Origin: an uncultured Bacteroidales bacterium
GTDB lineage: Bacteria; Bacteroidota; Bacteroidia; Bacteroidales; Muribaculaceae
NCBI GenBank assembly: GCA_905210435.1
Contig: CAJLWO010000002.1
Span: forward strand, 79,886 to 143,885
Reading direction: 5' to 3'
DNA length: 64,000 bases
Position 1 is the stretch's first letter; every line of letters begins with the position of its first letter. Under the pieces are notes generated by a model. The model made no database searches. It saw nothing but the letters and a program-made list of their open reading frames with translations, and was not told the DNA's origin. The position numbers and the translations under genes are program-made. Positions 9,321 to 20,922 of this stretch are shown piece by piece.

Positions 9321-10040
9321 ATGCTCGCGCTTTATTATATATATTTCTTCCTTATCGCGGTGCCGGTGCTGTTCTCGCTGACAGTGCTGACATGCATCGT
9401 CATACTCATCGGCACGGCCATAGGCAACGGCTCATGGTGGGGGTATTACCCGGCAATGGTGTGGGCCAAGGTGTTCTGCATACTGTCGCTCGTGAAAGTG
9501 TCGGTAAGAGGGAGGGAGAATATCGACAAGCGCACATCCTACGTATTTGTAGCCAACCATCAGGGTGCCTATGATATTTTCTCGGTGTACGGCTACCTCG
9601 GGCATAATTTCAAGTGGATGATGAAAAAGAGTCTGCGCAAAATCATGCTCGTGGGGTATACGTGCCAGAAATGCGGGCACATATTCGTGGACCGCAGTTC
9701 GCCGACGGCTATACGCCGCACCATCGAAACGGCCGAAAAGCGCCTGTGCGACGGCATGTCGCTGGTGGTGTTTCCCGAGGGAGCTCGTACATTCACCGGC
9801 AAGATGGGCCCGTTCAAGAAAGGAGCATATCAGCTCGCGCTTGAATTCCACCTGCCGCTTGTGCCCGTCACCATCGACGGTTCGTTTGACATAATGCCGC
9901 GTATGCGCTATGTGCCACGGCCGGGACGCATCGTGCTGACGATACACAAGCCGATTGCCCCGCCCGCCGACGAAGCCGCCCGCACCGAGGTGATAGAACA
10001 GACACGACAGGCGATAGAATCGTCGCTCGGCAACAGCTGA
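9321..10040 (+). CDS. plsC: 1-acyl-sn-glycerol-3-phosphate acyltransferase
   Basis: Membrane-bound acyltransferase that makes phosphatidic acid from lysophosphatidic acid. An N-terminal membrane segment (residues about 4-35, ALYYIYFFLIAVPVLFSLTV) is followed by the catalytic NHQGAYD motif (NHx4D, near 75-81), the KKS-like block WMMKKSLRKI, the FPEGAR motif (about 152-157) and VPVTIDGS near 180. At 239 residues it is the usual size. It is 23 bases behind glyA and likely shares its transcript. The following 180-base gap holds the groES control region. Confidence 0.93.
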   Translation: MLALYYIYFFLIAVPVLFSLTVLTCIVILIGTAIGNGSWWGYYPAMVWAKVFCILSLVKVSVRGRENIDKRTSYVFVANHQGAYDIFSVYGYLGHNFKWMMKKSLRKIMLVGYTCQKCGHIFVDRSSPTAIRRTIETAEKRLCDGMSLVVFPEGARTFTGKMGPFKKGAYQLALEFHLPLVPVTIDGSFDIMPRMRYVPRPGRIVLTIHKPIAPPADEAARTEVIEQTRQAIESSLGNS

Positions 10041-10071
10041 CGAACTTTCCGCCAAATATCATTGTTATACG

Positions 10072-10150
10072 AAATGGCATGCATTCTGACATGAATGTTG
10101 CCATTTTGTCATTTATGACTGACAAAAATGAGTTTGGCACGCTATATGCT
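10072..10150 (+). promoter_or_regulatory. Candidate sigma-54-type promoter with two upstream dyads, groESL control region
   Basis: TTTGGCACGCTATATGCT at 10133-10150 has GG and GC exactly ten bases apart, as in -24/-12 promoters. Just upstream are two perfect dyads: AAATGGCA (10072-10079) with TGCCATTT (10099-10106), which also encloses CATTC/GAATG, and TTTTGTCA (10104-10111) with TGACAAAA (10120-10127). These would suit an enhancer-binding activator or a heat-shock repressor. The promoter class is inferred from spacing alone. Confidence 0.5.
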
Positions 10151-10221
10151 GAAATATGATTATGTGACCGTAAAAGTCACGACAACAACACTACGGATAA
10201 ATAACTAAAAATATAACCATC

Positions 10222-10494
10222 ATGAAAATTAAACCCTTAGCCGACCGCGTGCTCATCAACCCCTGCGCGGCAGAAGAAGTGACCGTATCAGGCATCATCA
10301 TTCCTGACTCAGCAAAAGAGAAACCTCTCAAAGGCACCGTTCTCGCCACCGGTAACGGTACTAAAGACGAAGAGATGGTAGTGAAGGAAGGCGACACCGT
10401 GCTCTACGGTAAATACGCAGGCACTGAAATCGAGGTCGAAGGCAACAAATACCTTATCATGCGTCAGAGCGATATTCTCGCCGTGTGCGAATAA
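10222..10494 (+). CDS. groES: Co-chaperonin GroES
   Basis: The 10-kDa lid of the GroEL folding chamber. It is 90 residues and begins [19 protein letters not shown]. The mobile-loop region [18 protein letters not shown] and the terminal [15 protein letters not shown] strand are typical. It lies 101 bases upstream of groEL in the classic operon. An inverted repeat in the groES-groEL gap (AACCGTCA-like against TGACGGTT at 10517-10559) could be a processing or attenuation site. Confidence 0.98.
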   Translation: MKIKPLADRVLINPCAAEEVTVSGIIIPDSAKEKPLKGTVLATGNGTKDEEMVVKEGDTVLYGKYAGTEIEVEGNKYLIMRQSDILAVCE

Positions 10495-10580
10495 TACGCC
10501 TCACTGACACCAAAAACTGAACCGTTCATCGTGTGCTCAATGGCGCATACTGACGGTTCGAGACAAAAAAAGAACAATAA

Positions 10581-12233
<1,653 letters not shown>

Positions 12234-12250
12234 TCCGCTTACGCAAACAA

Positions 12251-12302
12251 TACTATATATGCAACCCCGGCTCGTTTATGAACCGGGGTTGCATATATAG
12301 TA
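12251..12302. terminator. Bidirectional terminator between groEL and higA
   Basis: Perfect 20-bp stem: the arm at 12251-12270 (TACTATATATGC then AACCCCGG) pairs with 12283-12302 around a 12-base loop. AT-rich outer bases supply A and T tracts on both sides, which suits the convergent genes groEL (+) and higA (-). Confidence 0.88.
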
Positions 12303-12308
12303 TATAAT

Positions 12309-12674
12309 TTACACGCCGAGGACTATGGCGGGACTAATGTTGAGTTTCTGGCTGATTAACCGTGCATGCTTGAGTGTAGGTTCTTTCTTTCCGGAAAGAT
12401 ACTCGCAGATACGCGACGGATTAATTCCGAGTAATTTTGAAAGACCGACCTGAGTGAGTCCCATTTCATACATTCTAAGTTTTATCACATCAATCAATGA
12501 AGGGGAGCCAATCGAGTAATGCTCCTCGGAATAGTCGGAAACCAATCCGGAAAGCAATTCAAGTTCCATACTATATGGATCGGTAAGGGGGGTATCATCT
12601 TTTACATGGGGCAATAATTCCTCAACCCTTTCAAGAGCCCAACGATATTGCGCTTCATTCTCTATCTTTGTCAT
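12309..12674 (-). CDS. higA: HigA-type antitoxin (XRE helix-turn-helix)
   Basis: A 121-residue antitoxin. The C-terminal half holds an XRE-type helix-turn-helix: MGLTQVGLSKLLGINPS, then RICEYLSGKKEPTLKHARLISQKLNI. The N-terminal half (AQYRWALERVEELLP) is the usual toxin-contacting segment of HigA proteins paired with PF09907-type HigB. The toxin gene lies upstream on the same strand but is separated by a 182-bp repeat that ends 12 bases before this start codon. That spacing is unusually wide for a HigBA operon. Confidence 0.85.
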   Translation of the reverse strand: MTKIENEAQYRWALERVEELLPHVKDDTPLTDPYSMELELLSGLVSDYSEEHYSIGSPSLIDVIKLRMYEMGLTQVGLSKLLGINPSRICEYLSGKKEPTLKHARLISQKLNISPAIVLGV

Positions 12675-12686
12675 ATCTTAGTCATT

Positions 12687-12868
12687 AAGTAACTGTTTTA
12701 AATTATTTCATACTAACCATTCTCATTATTTTAATATTATGCCGGAGTCTTTTTTGCCGCTTTCCATCCCGTCGTCAGTCTTGTAGCTCGCCACATTCCT
12801 TCTTCCTCACCGGAAATCGCCTGAAATTCCTCCCGTCATAATATCAAAATAATTTTGAACCGTCACTT
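12687..12868. repeat. MITE-like palindromic element, family B, copy 1 (between higB and higA)
   Basis: 182 bp with terminal inverted repeats AAGTAACTGTTTTAAATT and, at the other end, AATTTTGAACCGTCACTT. It is about 85 percent identical by eye to copy 2 at 13,170 and in the same direction. The stop codon of higB (12867-12869) is formed partly by the last two bases of this element. No coding capacity. Confidence 0.8.
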
Positions 12869-13160
12869 ATATGTTGGCACAATCTATTTTATCGTATTCG
12901 GCATGTGTACCGATAAATCTTATATAAATCCATTTTATCGTAAATTTTATAACAACCACCAGACGATGGTTGTTGCCACGAATATTAAACACATAATGCT
13001 GATTACCAACATTGTCCACACTATTGAAACTTCTTTTCACATCTGCGAAATTGTTCCAATCGGCAGCTTTGACTACACGAAGCCAATCCTGTAACGCAGT
13101 TCTGGTATCAGGATGTTTTTCTATATATAGTTTCAGCGGCTCCTCCGTTATTATCCTCAT
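12867..13160 (-). CDS. higB: HigB-type mRNA interferase toxin
   Basis: A 97-residue RelE/HigB-fold toxin. Recognised by the segment ALQDWLRVVKAADWNNFADVK (HigB family: W near an A-W-x-N-P/F pattern), VGNQHYVFNIRGNNHRLVV and IYIRFIGTHAEYDKID at the end; the last motif carries the conserved F-x-G-T-H-x-E-Y-D-K. It would cleave mRNA on the ribosome. Copy 2 of the repeat ends its left edge 9 bases from the start codon, and copy 1 meets the stop codon, so the gene is boxed by two identical-direction elements. Confidence 0.88.
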   Translation of the reverse strand: MRIITEEPLKLYIEKHPDTRTALQDWLRVVKAADWNNFADVKRSFNSVDNVGNQHYVFNIRGNNHRLVVVIKFTIKWIYIRFIGTHAEYDKIDCANI

Positions 13161-13169
13161 TGGCAGAAT

Positions 13170-13350
13170 AAGTAACTGTTTAAAATTATTTTATATTAAC
13201 CATTCTCATTATTTTAATATTATGCCGGAATTTTTTGTCGCTTTCCATCACGTCATCAGTCTTGTAGCTTGCCACACTCTTCTTCCTCATTGAAAATCGC
13301 CTGAAAAAATTCTCATGTCATAATATCAAAATAATTTTGAACAGCTACTT
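13170..13350. repeat. MITE-like palindromic element, family B, copy 2 (upstream of higB)
   Basis: 181 bp, same orientation as copy 1, with tips AAGTAACTGTTTAAAATT and AATTTTGAACAGCTACTT. The internal palindrome includes ATTTTAATATTATGCCGG and CATAATATCAAAATAATT. It covers the region where the higB promoter should lie. Confidence 0.8.
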
Positions 13351-13557
13351 AAGATTCACTTTTTTAATATTACAAAATTAGAAATAAAATTTCAAAATAT
13401 CAAATTAGATACTCTGATAATTTAAATATTATCCGAATTAGTGCGTTCTATTACAAGAAACTATATTATTTACCAAGCAAATGTTATAATTTAACAAAAT
13501 TAACAAAAGATAATATTCTATATGATTATGGGGCTTGGATATGGGGATGGTTTTCGC

Positions 13558-13678
13558 TAACTTTGTGAGTAGTAAAAACAACCCGACGTTTCGATTATAA
13601 TATGAATTAAGGTTTTCAACATTTTCGACCAATCGAAAACCTGTTTTCAAAATCGTTTCGATTATAACCCTTACCGAC
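13558..13678 (+). promoter_or_regulatory. Promoter and structured leader of the NlpC/P60 gene
   Basis: A TAACTTTG -7 element lies at 13558-13565. The leader that follows contains TTTCGATTATAA twice (near 13589 and 13655) and between them a hairpin with arms AGGTTTTC and GAAAACCT. The stretch 13351-13557 is AT-rich and shows no gene. Confidence 0.5.
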
Positions 13679-16379
<2,701 letters not shown>

Positions 16380-16448
16380 GAGCAGGAACTTAAATGGTGT
16401 CTGCTCAAATAGAACCGGTGTTGCAAAACTGATATGCCGCATGGTGTA

Positions 16449-16704
16449 GGGCTGTTCCCCGGAGCAGCCGATAGCGAAGATTGATTTATCAGGTGTTTTG
16501 CGGCTGCACTGTGGTGCAGCCCCACAGGATGATGCGTCATATTTACAATATATTATAAGTTATGCAGTACCCCTGTAACTTTTGAGACTGAGAATAATAC
16601 CACGAGGGCGAGACGCCCTCGCCCCATTCCAGAGCCCCAAAGAGTGTAGTGTATAATATCATGTCATGCATTGCTGATGCGGACGCGATAAATCGCGTCC
16701 CTAC
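16449..16704. repeat. REP-like hairpin cluster 1
   Basis: Three GC-rich palindromes lie in the 446-base gap after ligA: GGCTGTTCCCCGGAGCAGCC at 16450-16469, GAGGGCGAGACGCCCTC at 16604-16620, and GGACGCGATAAATCGCGTCC at 16681-16700 followed by CTAC. The same units recur at 18.2 kb and 19.2-19.35 kb. No gene is seen in this gap. Confidence 0.7.
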
Positions 16705-16825
16705 ATATTTATCTGTAATTTTACGGATTTTACAACATCGGTATTACAGGCTTGAGTTGTGGATGTTTCGCGTGGTGGGTTTTCTGTTTAAGCGCCACGA
16801 ACAATCGGGCTCCGGAATGTGTTCT

Positions 16826-17452
16826 ATGATAAAAATACTGAAAAAAATGAAAAATAAACATATTATTTTCCCGGCTATTGTATTTGCCGTTATCGCTCTG
16901 GTGTCATGCCAGAATAAAGAGGGACTTGCCACGAAAGTAAACGGCACATGGCAATCCGTGCCCGAACATATCATCAATACCGACAGTATAAGTGTCAGTC
17001 TGATAAAATCATACGAATTCGCGCCATTGCAGGATGCGGAAGGCACCCTTATAATAAGCGCGATGCTTTCGATTGAGAAATATATGCCTGAAAACGACTC
17101 CATCATCTCCCCTCTCACCGTCAACGCTGCTGCCGTAGCTTCGGTGAGCGGTACGTATGAAGCTGTCTCATACGATAAAATCATACTTCATCCCGATGCT
17201 TCGACTTTTTCGCTTTCTGTCGATTCGGCGGCTGTCAGCTATGATTATAATGTGCTTGACAACAACGCGGCTCCCGACCTCGTAAGCCTCAAGCCACAAT
17301 GGGCAGCTGAATTCAAACGAGACCTCACTCAGGCCGTCAAGGAGAATTTCATGCGCTGCGACACACTGACCAAAGTCAAAGTGACCGACACCATGTTGCT
17401 CTGCCATGACGGCAAAGAAGACCTTACCATGAGGTTGCAGACACCGCAATGA
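16826..17452 (+). CDS. Hypothetical DUF4925/lipocalin-like lipoprotein
   Basis: Reading from the ATG at 16826 gives 208 residues with a lipoprotein signal (KNKHIIFPAIVFAVIALVSC, lipobox at Cys near 29), so it is probably anchored in the outer membrane. The upstream in-frame codons (from 16649) run through the repeat region and are not likely to be translated. The mature part has two similar halves of beta-rich sequence: NGTWQSVPEHI and later VSGTYEAVSYDKIILHPD. The start could also be the ATG at 16847. Function is unknown. Confidence 0.65.
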   Translation: MIKILKKMKNKHIIFPAIVFAVIALVSCQNKEGLATKVNGTWQSVPEHIINTDSISVSLIKSYEFAPLQDAEGTLIISAMLSIEKYMPENDSIISPLTVNAAAVASVSGTYEAVSYDKIILHPDASTFSLSVDSAAVSYDYNVLDNNAAPDLVSLKPQWAAEFKRDLTQAVKENFMRCDTLTKVKVTDTMLLCHDGKEDLTMRLQTPQ

Positions 17453-17474
17453 TGTATCGTAGATATAAATATAG

Positions 17475-17516
17475 CAGGCGCCCGCAGGAAAATTCCCGCG
17501 AGCGCCTGTTTCTTTT
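17475..17516. terminator. Terminator between convergent lipoprotein genes
   Basis: CAGGCGCCCGC and GCGAGCGCCTG (17475-17508) form a stem around AGGAAAATTCCC, which itself pairs (GGAA/TTCC), followed by TTTCTTTT. It is suited to both flanking genes. Confidence 0.75.
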
Positions 17517-17531
17517 GACGGTTGGTATGGT

Positions 17532-17990
17532 TTAGATACGTTTAAGTTCCACCTGCTGACCGTTGAATGTGCAGGTAAGTTTATCACCGTCAATCTTTAC
17601 GTTGGTGAAGCTCTGCTCCATATTTACCATTTCCGACTTCATTTCCTCCATAGCGGCATCAATCATGTCGTCGCTCATGCCTTCGATTGAGAATTTATTG
17701 AAAGTAAAATCAGAAGCCGAGAATTTGAAGGTGATTGTATTGTCCTTATAGGTATATTCGCAAGTACCCTCAGCATCAATGTCGATTACGGGAGAAGCAT
17801 TCTTCATGACCATAGTCTGGGTAAGTTTGCCGGAATCCTTGAAATCATAGGTTACGACAGCGTTGACACCGCCCTGATTGATTGTCTGCTCCCATTTGCC
17901 GAGTAAAGGATTGTCGCTGTTGCTCTTTGAGCATGACATAACAAGCAACATAGTGCACAGGCACATTGTAAAATACATCAAACGTTTCAT
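17532..17990 (-). CDS. Hypothetical lipocalin-like lipoprotein
   Basis: A 152-residue lipoprotein: MKRLMYFTMCLCTMLLVMSC is a type II signal with Cys20 as lipid anchor. The mature domain NPLLGKWEQTINQGGVNAVVTYDFKDSG and TCEYTYKDNTITFKF follows the G-x-W opening of lipocalin-like beta-barrels (DUF4923/5004 type). A helix MSDDMIDAAMEEMKSEM lies near residue 105. The gene faces the preceding lipoprotein gene. Function is unknown. Confidence 0.75.
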   Translation of the reverse strand: MKRLMYFTMCLCTMLLVMSCSKSNSDNPLLGKWEQTINQGGVNAVVTYDFKDSGKLTQTMVMKNASPVIDIDAEGTCEYTYKDNTITFKFSASDFTFNKFSIEGMSDDMIDAAMEEMKSEMVNMEQSFTNVKIDGDKLTCTFNGQQVELKRI

Positions 17991-18205
17991 TTCTTAAAAA
18001 ATTTAAATTGTTAAACAGTTTATTGGGTACAAATTTGCGAATTTTCAGGCAATAAACCAAGTTAAACGCCTCATATGTAAAGGAAACGCAACAGAATGCC
18101 ATCATGCGAGGGTAAATCAGCCCGAAAAAGCGCCATCAATACAGAAGTATCATCCTGTACCAGCAACGCAACCTCCGCCAATCATCGACAAGCCGTCTTG
18201 CCGGC

Positions 18206-18225
18206 GGCTGCTCCGGGGAGCAGCC
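18206..18225. repeat. REP-like hairpin unit 2
   Basis: GGCTGCTCCGGGGAGCAGCC is a perfect palindrome followed by CTACATTATACA. It matches the first unit of the cluster at 16,450 in the reverse sense. It sits in the 439-base gap between a lipoprotein gene and rpsP; nothing else is seen there apart from the rpsP promoter. Confidence 0.7.
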
Positions 18226-18345
18226 CTACATTATACATCTTACATTATGCAACTTATGACTGCCTATATCAGCTTTGCAATTTTCGGAATTTCAAAACAA
18301 TTTCAAAACAATCTATTTTTCTGATGAAAATTTATTTCGGGTAAT

Positions 18346-18376
18346 TTTGTGATTACGAGAAAAAAGCGTATCTTTG
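18346..18376 (+). promoter_or_regulatory. rpsP promoter
   Basis: TTTG at 18346-18349, a 19-base spacer, and TATCTTTG at 18369-18376 match the Bacteroidota consensus closely. The leader is about 48 nt, A-rich, with AATTAATTA just before the ATG. Confidence 0.8.
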
Positions 18377-18429
18377 TGCCGCTTCAAAACAATACAAAAC
18401 CAAATCAAATCAATTAAACAAATTAATTA

Positions 18430-18987
18430 ATGGCAACAAAAATCAGATTACAACGCCACGGTCGCAAGAACTACGCGTTTTATCCTATTGTAATCGCCGA
18501 TAGCAGAGCACCACGAGATGGTAAATTTATTGAAAGGATAGGTTCTTATAATCCTAACACTAATCCTGCTACAATAACTTTGAATTTCGAACGGGCTTTG
18601 TATTGGGTCAATGTCGGCGCACAACCTACCGACACCGTACGTACTATCCTCTCAAACGAGGGCGTTCTGCTGATGAAACATCTCCAGGGCGGTGTAAAGA
18701 AAGGTGCTTTTGACGAAGCTGAAGCTCAACGTCGTTTCGATGCCTGGAAAAGCAAAAAACAGGCTGCCGTTGACGCCGTCAAGTCTTCTATGGCCGACAA
18801 AAAAGCTCTCGACGCTAAAACACGTCTTGAGGCCGAGCAAGCTAAGAACAAGGCAAAAGCTGAGGTCGTAGCTAAGAAAAAAGCTGAAATCGCTGCCGCT
18901 AAGGCTGAAGCTGAAGCAGCTGCCAAAGCTGAGGCAGAAGCAGCCGCAACTGAGGAAACAGCAGCTGAGGCTCCCGCCGCAGAATAA
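18430..18987 (+). CDS. rpsP: 30S ribosomal protein S16 with C-terminal extension
   Basis: Small-subunit assembly protein. The S16 fold spans residues 1-85 ([49 protein letters not shown]). The rest is a Lys/Ala/Glu-rich helical tail ([20 protein letters not shown] and [14 protein letters not shown]), giving 185 residues against about 80-90 in most bacteria. Such tails are usual in Bacteroidota. Codons in the tail are GCT/GAA-biased, and the gene stands alone with its own promoter and terminator. Confidence 0.97.
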   Translation: MATKIRLQRHGRKNYAFYPIVIADSRAPRDGKFIERIGSYNPNTNPATITLNFERALYWVNVGAQPTDTVRTILSNEGVLLMKHLQGGVKKGAFDEAEAQRRFDAWKSKKQAAVDAVKSSMADKKALDAKTRLEAEQAKNKAKAEVVAKKKAEIAAAKAEAEAAAKAEAEAAATEETAAEAPAAE

Positions 18988-19027
18988 TTCAGCTTCCTTA
19001 CAGCATTCGACTTCACGTCGATACAGA

Positions 19028-19065
19028 AACACCCGCCGATATTCCTATCGCGCGGGTGTTTTTTT
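19028..19065 (+). terminator. rpsP terminator
   Basis: AACACCCGC at 19028-19036 pairs with GCGGGTGTT at 19052-19060, followed by seven Ts. Confidence 0.88.
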
Positions 19066-19165
19066 ATGTCGATTTTTAACGCTTATTATGATGAAGAGAA
19101 ACCCAAATAACGAATTTGCATTGACACGATTCAATGCGGTTTTGCTTAAGGTGCATAGACAGGAG

Positions 19166-19352
19166 CGAGGGCGTCCCGCCCTCGGGGTATTATTCTTACA
19201 CGCTGAAAGTTTCCAAAGGGTGTTGCAAAACTATAATCAGCGGTCAAAAGTCACAGCGAATTGTAGTGGCGCGATTCATCGCATCCGCGCTATGGCTATG
19301 ATATTTAGTGCGTTATGCCATCCGGATGCGGACGCGATGAACCGCGTCCCTA
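19166..19352. repeat. REP-like hairpin cluster 3
   Basis: CGAGGGCGTCCCGCCCTCG at 19166-19184, then GGACGCGATGAACCGCGTCC near 19330-19349 followed by CTAC. The first unit, with its flank TATTATTCTTA, is the reverse complement of the 16,590-16,620 unit (AGAATAATA flank), so the composite repeat occurs in both directions. This fills most of the 371-base gap before the porin gene. Confidence 0.7.
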
Positions 19353-19358
19353 CTATGC

Positions 19359-20711
19359 TCAGAAGGAGAACTGGAAGAGGAGGTCGACACGGTTGGCGTG
19401 GTTGTGCTCGCCGTTGAAGTTATGACGCGAGCCTATCAGGTATTCGGCACCGACCTGCAGACGCGGCGACATATCCCAGAATATGTTGAATGCTCCGTAG
19501 AGTCCGTAACGATAGTCGGAACCTTCGACCTTATAGTCGGGGTAGTATCCGACGCGGCCCAATGCCGCGCAGGCATACACGCTCGGGGTGAAGTTGTATT
19601 TCAGACCGAAATTCAGTCCTAATGCCAGCGGGGCATAGAGCCGTCCGGGAGTCGTGCTGTCTGTCACAAGGTCGTAGGCGCCGATTGACATGTCGGCCAT
19701 GTAGCTTTCATAGCCTTTGCCCGTGTTGACCATGCCGTAGATTGCGAGGCGGTTGAACGGATAGAACACCGTCGATGCCTGTATGCCCCACCCCGGCACC
19801 GTCTTGTGCTCGCCCGTCACAAGATTTTTATACGGAATCGAACGCATTATGCCTGACAGACGCACATGCTCGCCGTGGCCCCAGTTGTACTGGCCGAACA
19901 CCGCAAGGTCGGGAAGATAGTCGTCGAGTTTCTTTGTAAAGACCCCGTCGGCATCGACCTGCGACTTCGGTATTTCAAGCGAAGCCGCCATCTCCCAGTG
20001 CCGGTTGAATTCATGCTGCCATCTCACCAGCAGGTCGGTATGGGAAGTTTTGCCGTTCTGCCCTCCCCCGTCGATAGTCGGAGCCTGCGCCTCCGGGTCG
20101 CTGAATGTTGTCGCGGCATATCCTACGGTCCAGTCGGAGATGGTCACATAAGCTTTTTTCAGCTTGAATATGACATTGTCGGGACCGGAGAAATCGCACT
20201 GTATATATCCGATAATGTCGCCGAACACCGCACTGCGTCCTATGACCTTGAAAAATAATGCCGTACCCGCCGGAGTGCCGCCGATACGCCTTGTGCGGTC
20301 GGGGTCGCGGGGCACAGGTATCATGTAGGGTACAAAACCGTTGACCGGTACAGAGCCGTCGAAATCGCCCCACGCGCGCATTCTTATGCATCCGCCGATA
20401 CCCATGGCGAGCCTGGCGTCCTTGCTCATGAACAGGAAATATGGAGCGAGCGGGTCCTGAAAATGGCGGTATTGGTCGACATAGAATAACGCAAGGGTCT
20501 GCGCGACAGAATCATCGGGAGCTTTCTCTCCATCGCCGACATATATGATTTTATGGCTTTGCTTGAGTCGCTCGGTCTTTATCTCATCGGCAGTCATGGT
20601 GTCGAGACCGGGCAGCGTATCACGCGGCACGACGGCATCGGCCACGGTGTCGGCTGCAATTGCCGAAGTGCACACCGCAAGCCCGAGCACAAGGTTAATA
20701 AATCTTCCCAT
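19359..20711 (-). CDS. DcaP-like trimeric outer-membrane porin
   Basis: A 450-residue outer-membrane channel candidate. Signal peptide MGRFINLVLGLAVCTSAIAA, then a periplasmic helix-rich segment (TADEIKTERLKQSHK), then a barrel starting around LAMGIGGCIRMRAWGDFDG. The FKVIGRS...GYIQCDFSG...LKKAYVTISDWTVGYAATTFSDPEAQAPTIDGGG stretch is the family core of DcaP porins, with an F as last residue. It would allow passive uptake of small anionic solutes; the substrate cannot be read from the sequence. It is divergent from metH. Confidence 0.82.
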   Translation of the reverse strand: MGRFINLVLGLAVCTSAIAADTVADAVVPRDTLPGLDTMTADEIKTERLKQSHKIIYVGDGEKAPDDSVAQTLALFYVDQYRHFQDPLAPYFLFMSKDARLAMGIGGCIRMRAWGDFDGSVPVNGFVPYMIPVPRDPDRTRRIGGTPAGTALFFKVIGRSAVFGDIIGYIQCDFSGPDNVIFKLKKAYVTISDWTVGYAATTFSDPEAQAPTIDGGGQNGKTSHTDLLVRWQHEFNRHWEMAASLEIPKSQVDADGVFTKKLDDYLPDLAVFGQYNWGHGEHVRLSGIMRSIPYKNLVTGEHKTVPGWGIQASTVFYPFNRLAIYGMVNTGKGYESYMADMSIGAYDLVTDSTTPGRLYAPLALGLNFGLKYNFTPSVYACAALGRVGYYPDYKVEGSDYRYGLYGAFNIFWDMSPRLQVGAEYLIGSRHNFNGEHNHANRVDLLFQFSF

Positions 20712-20856
20712 AATGTAACTAAACAGTTAAAACGTTGACTTCAATATTGCCCTTAAGAGCTTGAAATATTAACAATCAGTAACTGTGGATGGTTGTCATT
20801 TAATTATAAATATCACACCGGCCGATGCCATAACTATTTTTTACAACAAATTTTTG

Positions 20857-20864
20857 TAAATTTG
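20857..20864 (+). promoter_or_regulatory. metH promoter -7 element TAAATTTG
   Basis: TAAATTTG lies 59 bases before the metH ATG. The leader is too short for a cobalamin riboswitch, and no B12-box-like sequence was seen. Confidence 0.55.
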
Positions 20865-20922
20865 CGACAGATTAACAGCGTCACACCCATATATACTATC
20901 AAAATACAGACAACACTTCAGG

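Noticed and set aside
13351..13557. Small reverse ORF near 13,438-13,716
   Set aside because: AT-rich, no start signal, and it runs through the promoter and leader of the NlpC/P60 gene.
16649..16825. Longer N-terminus for the lipoprotein at 16826
   Set aside because: It would translate the REP-like repeat and bury the lipoprotein signal.
20712..20922. Cobalamin riboswitch before metH
   Set aside because: The distance from the -7 element to the ATG is only about 60 bases and no B12-box-like sequence is seen.
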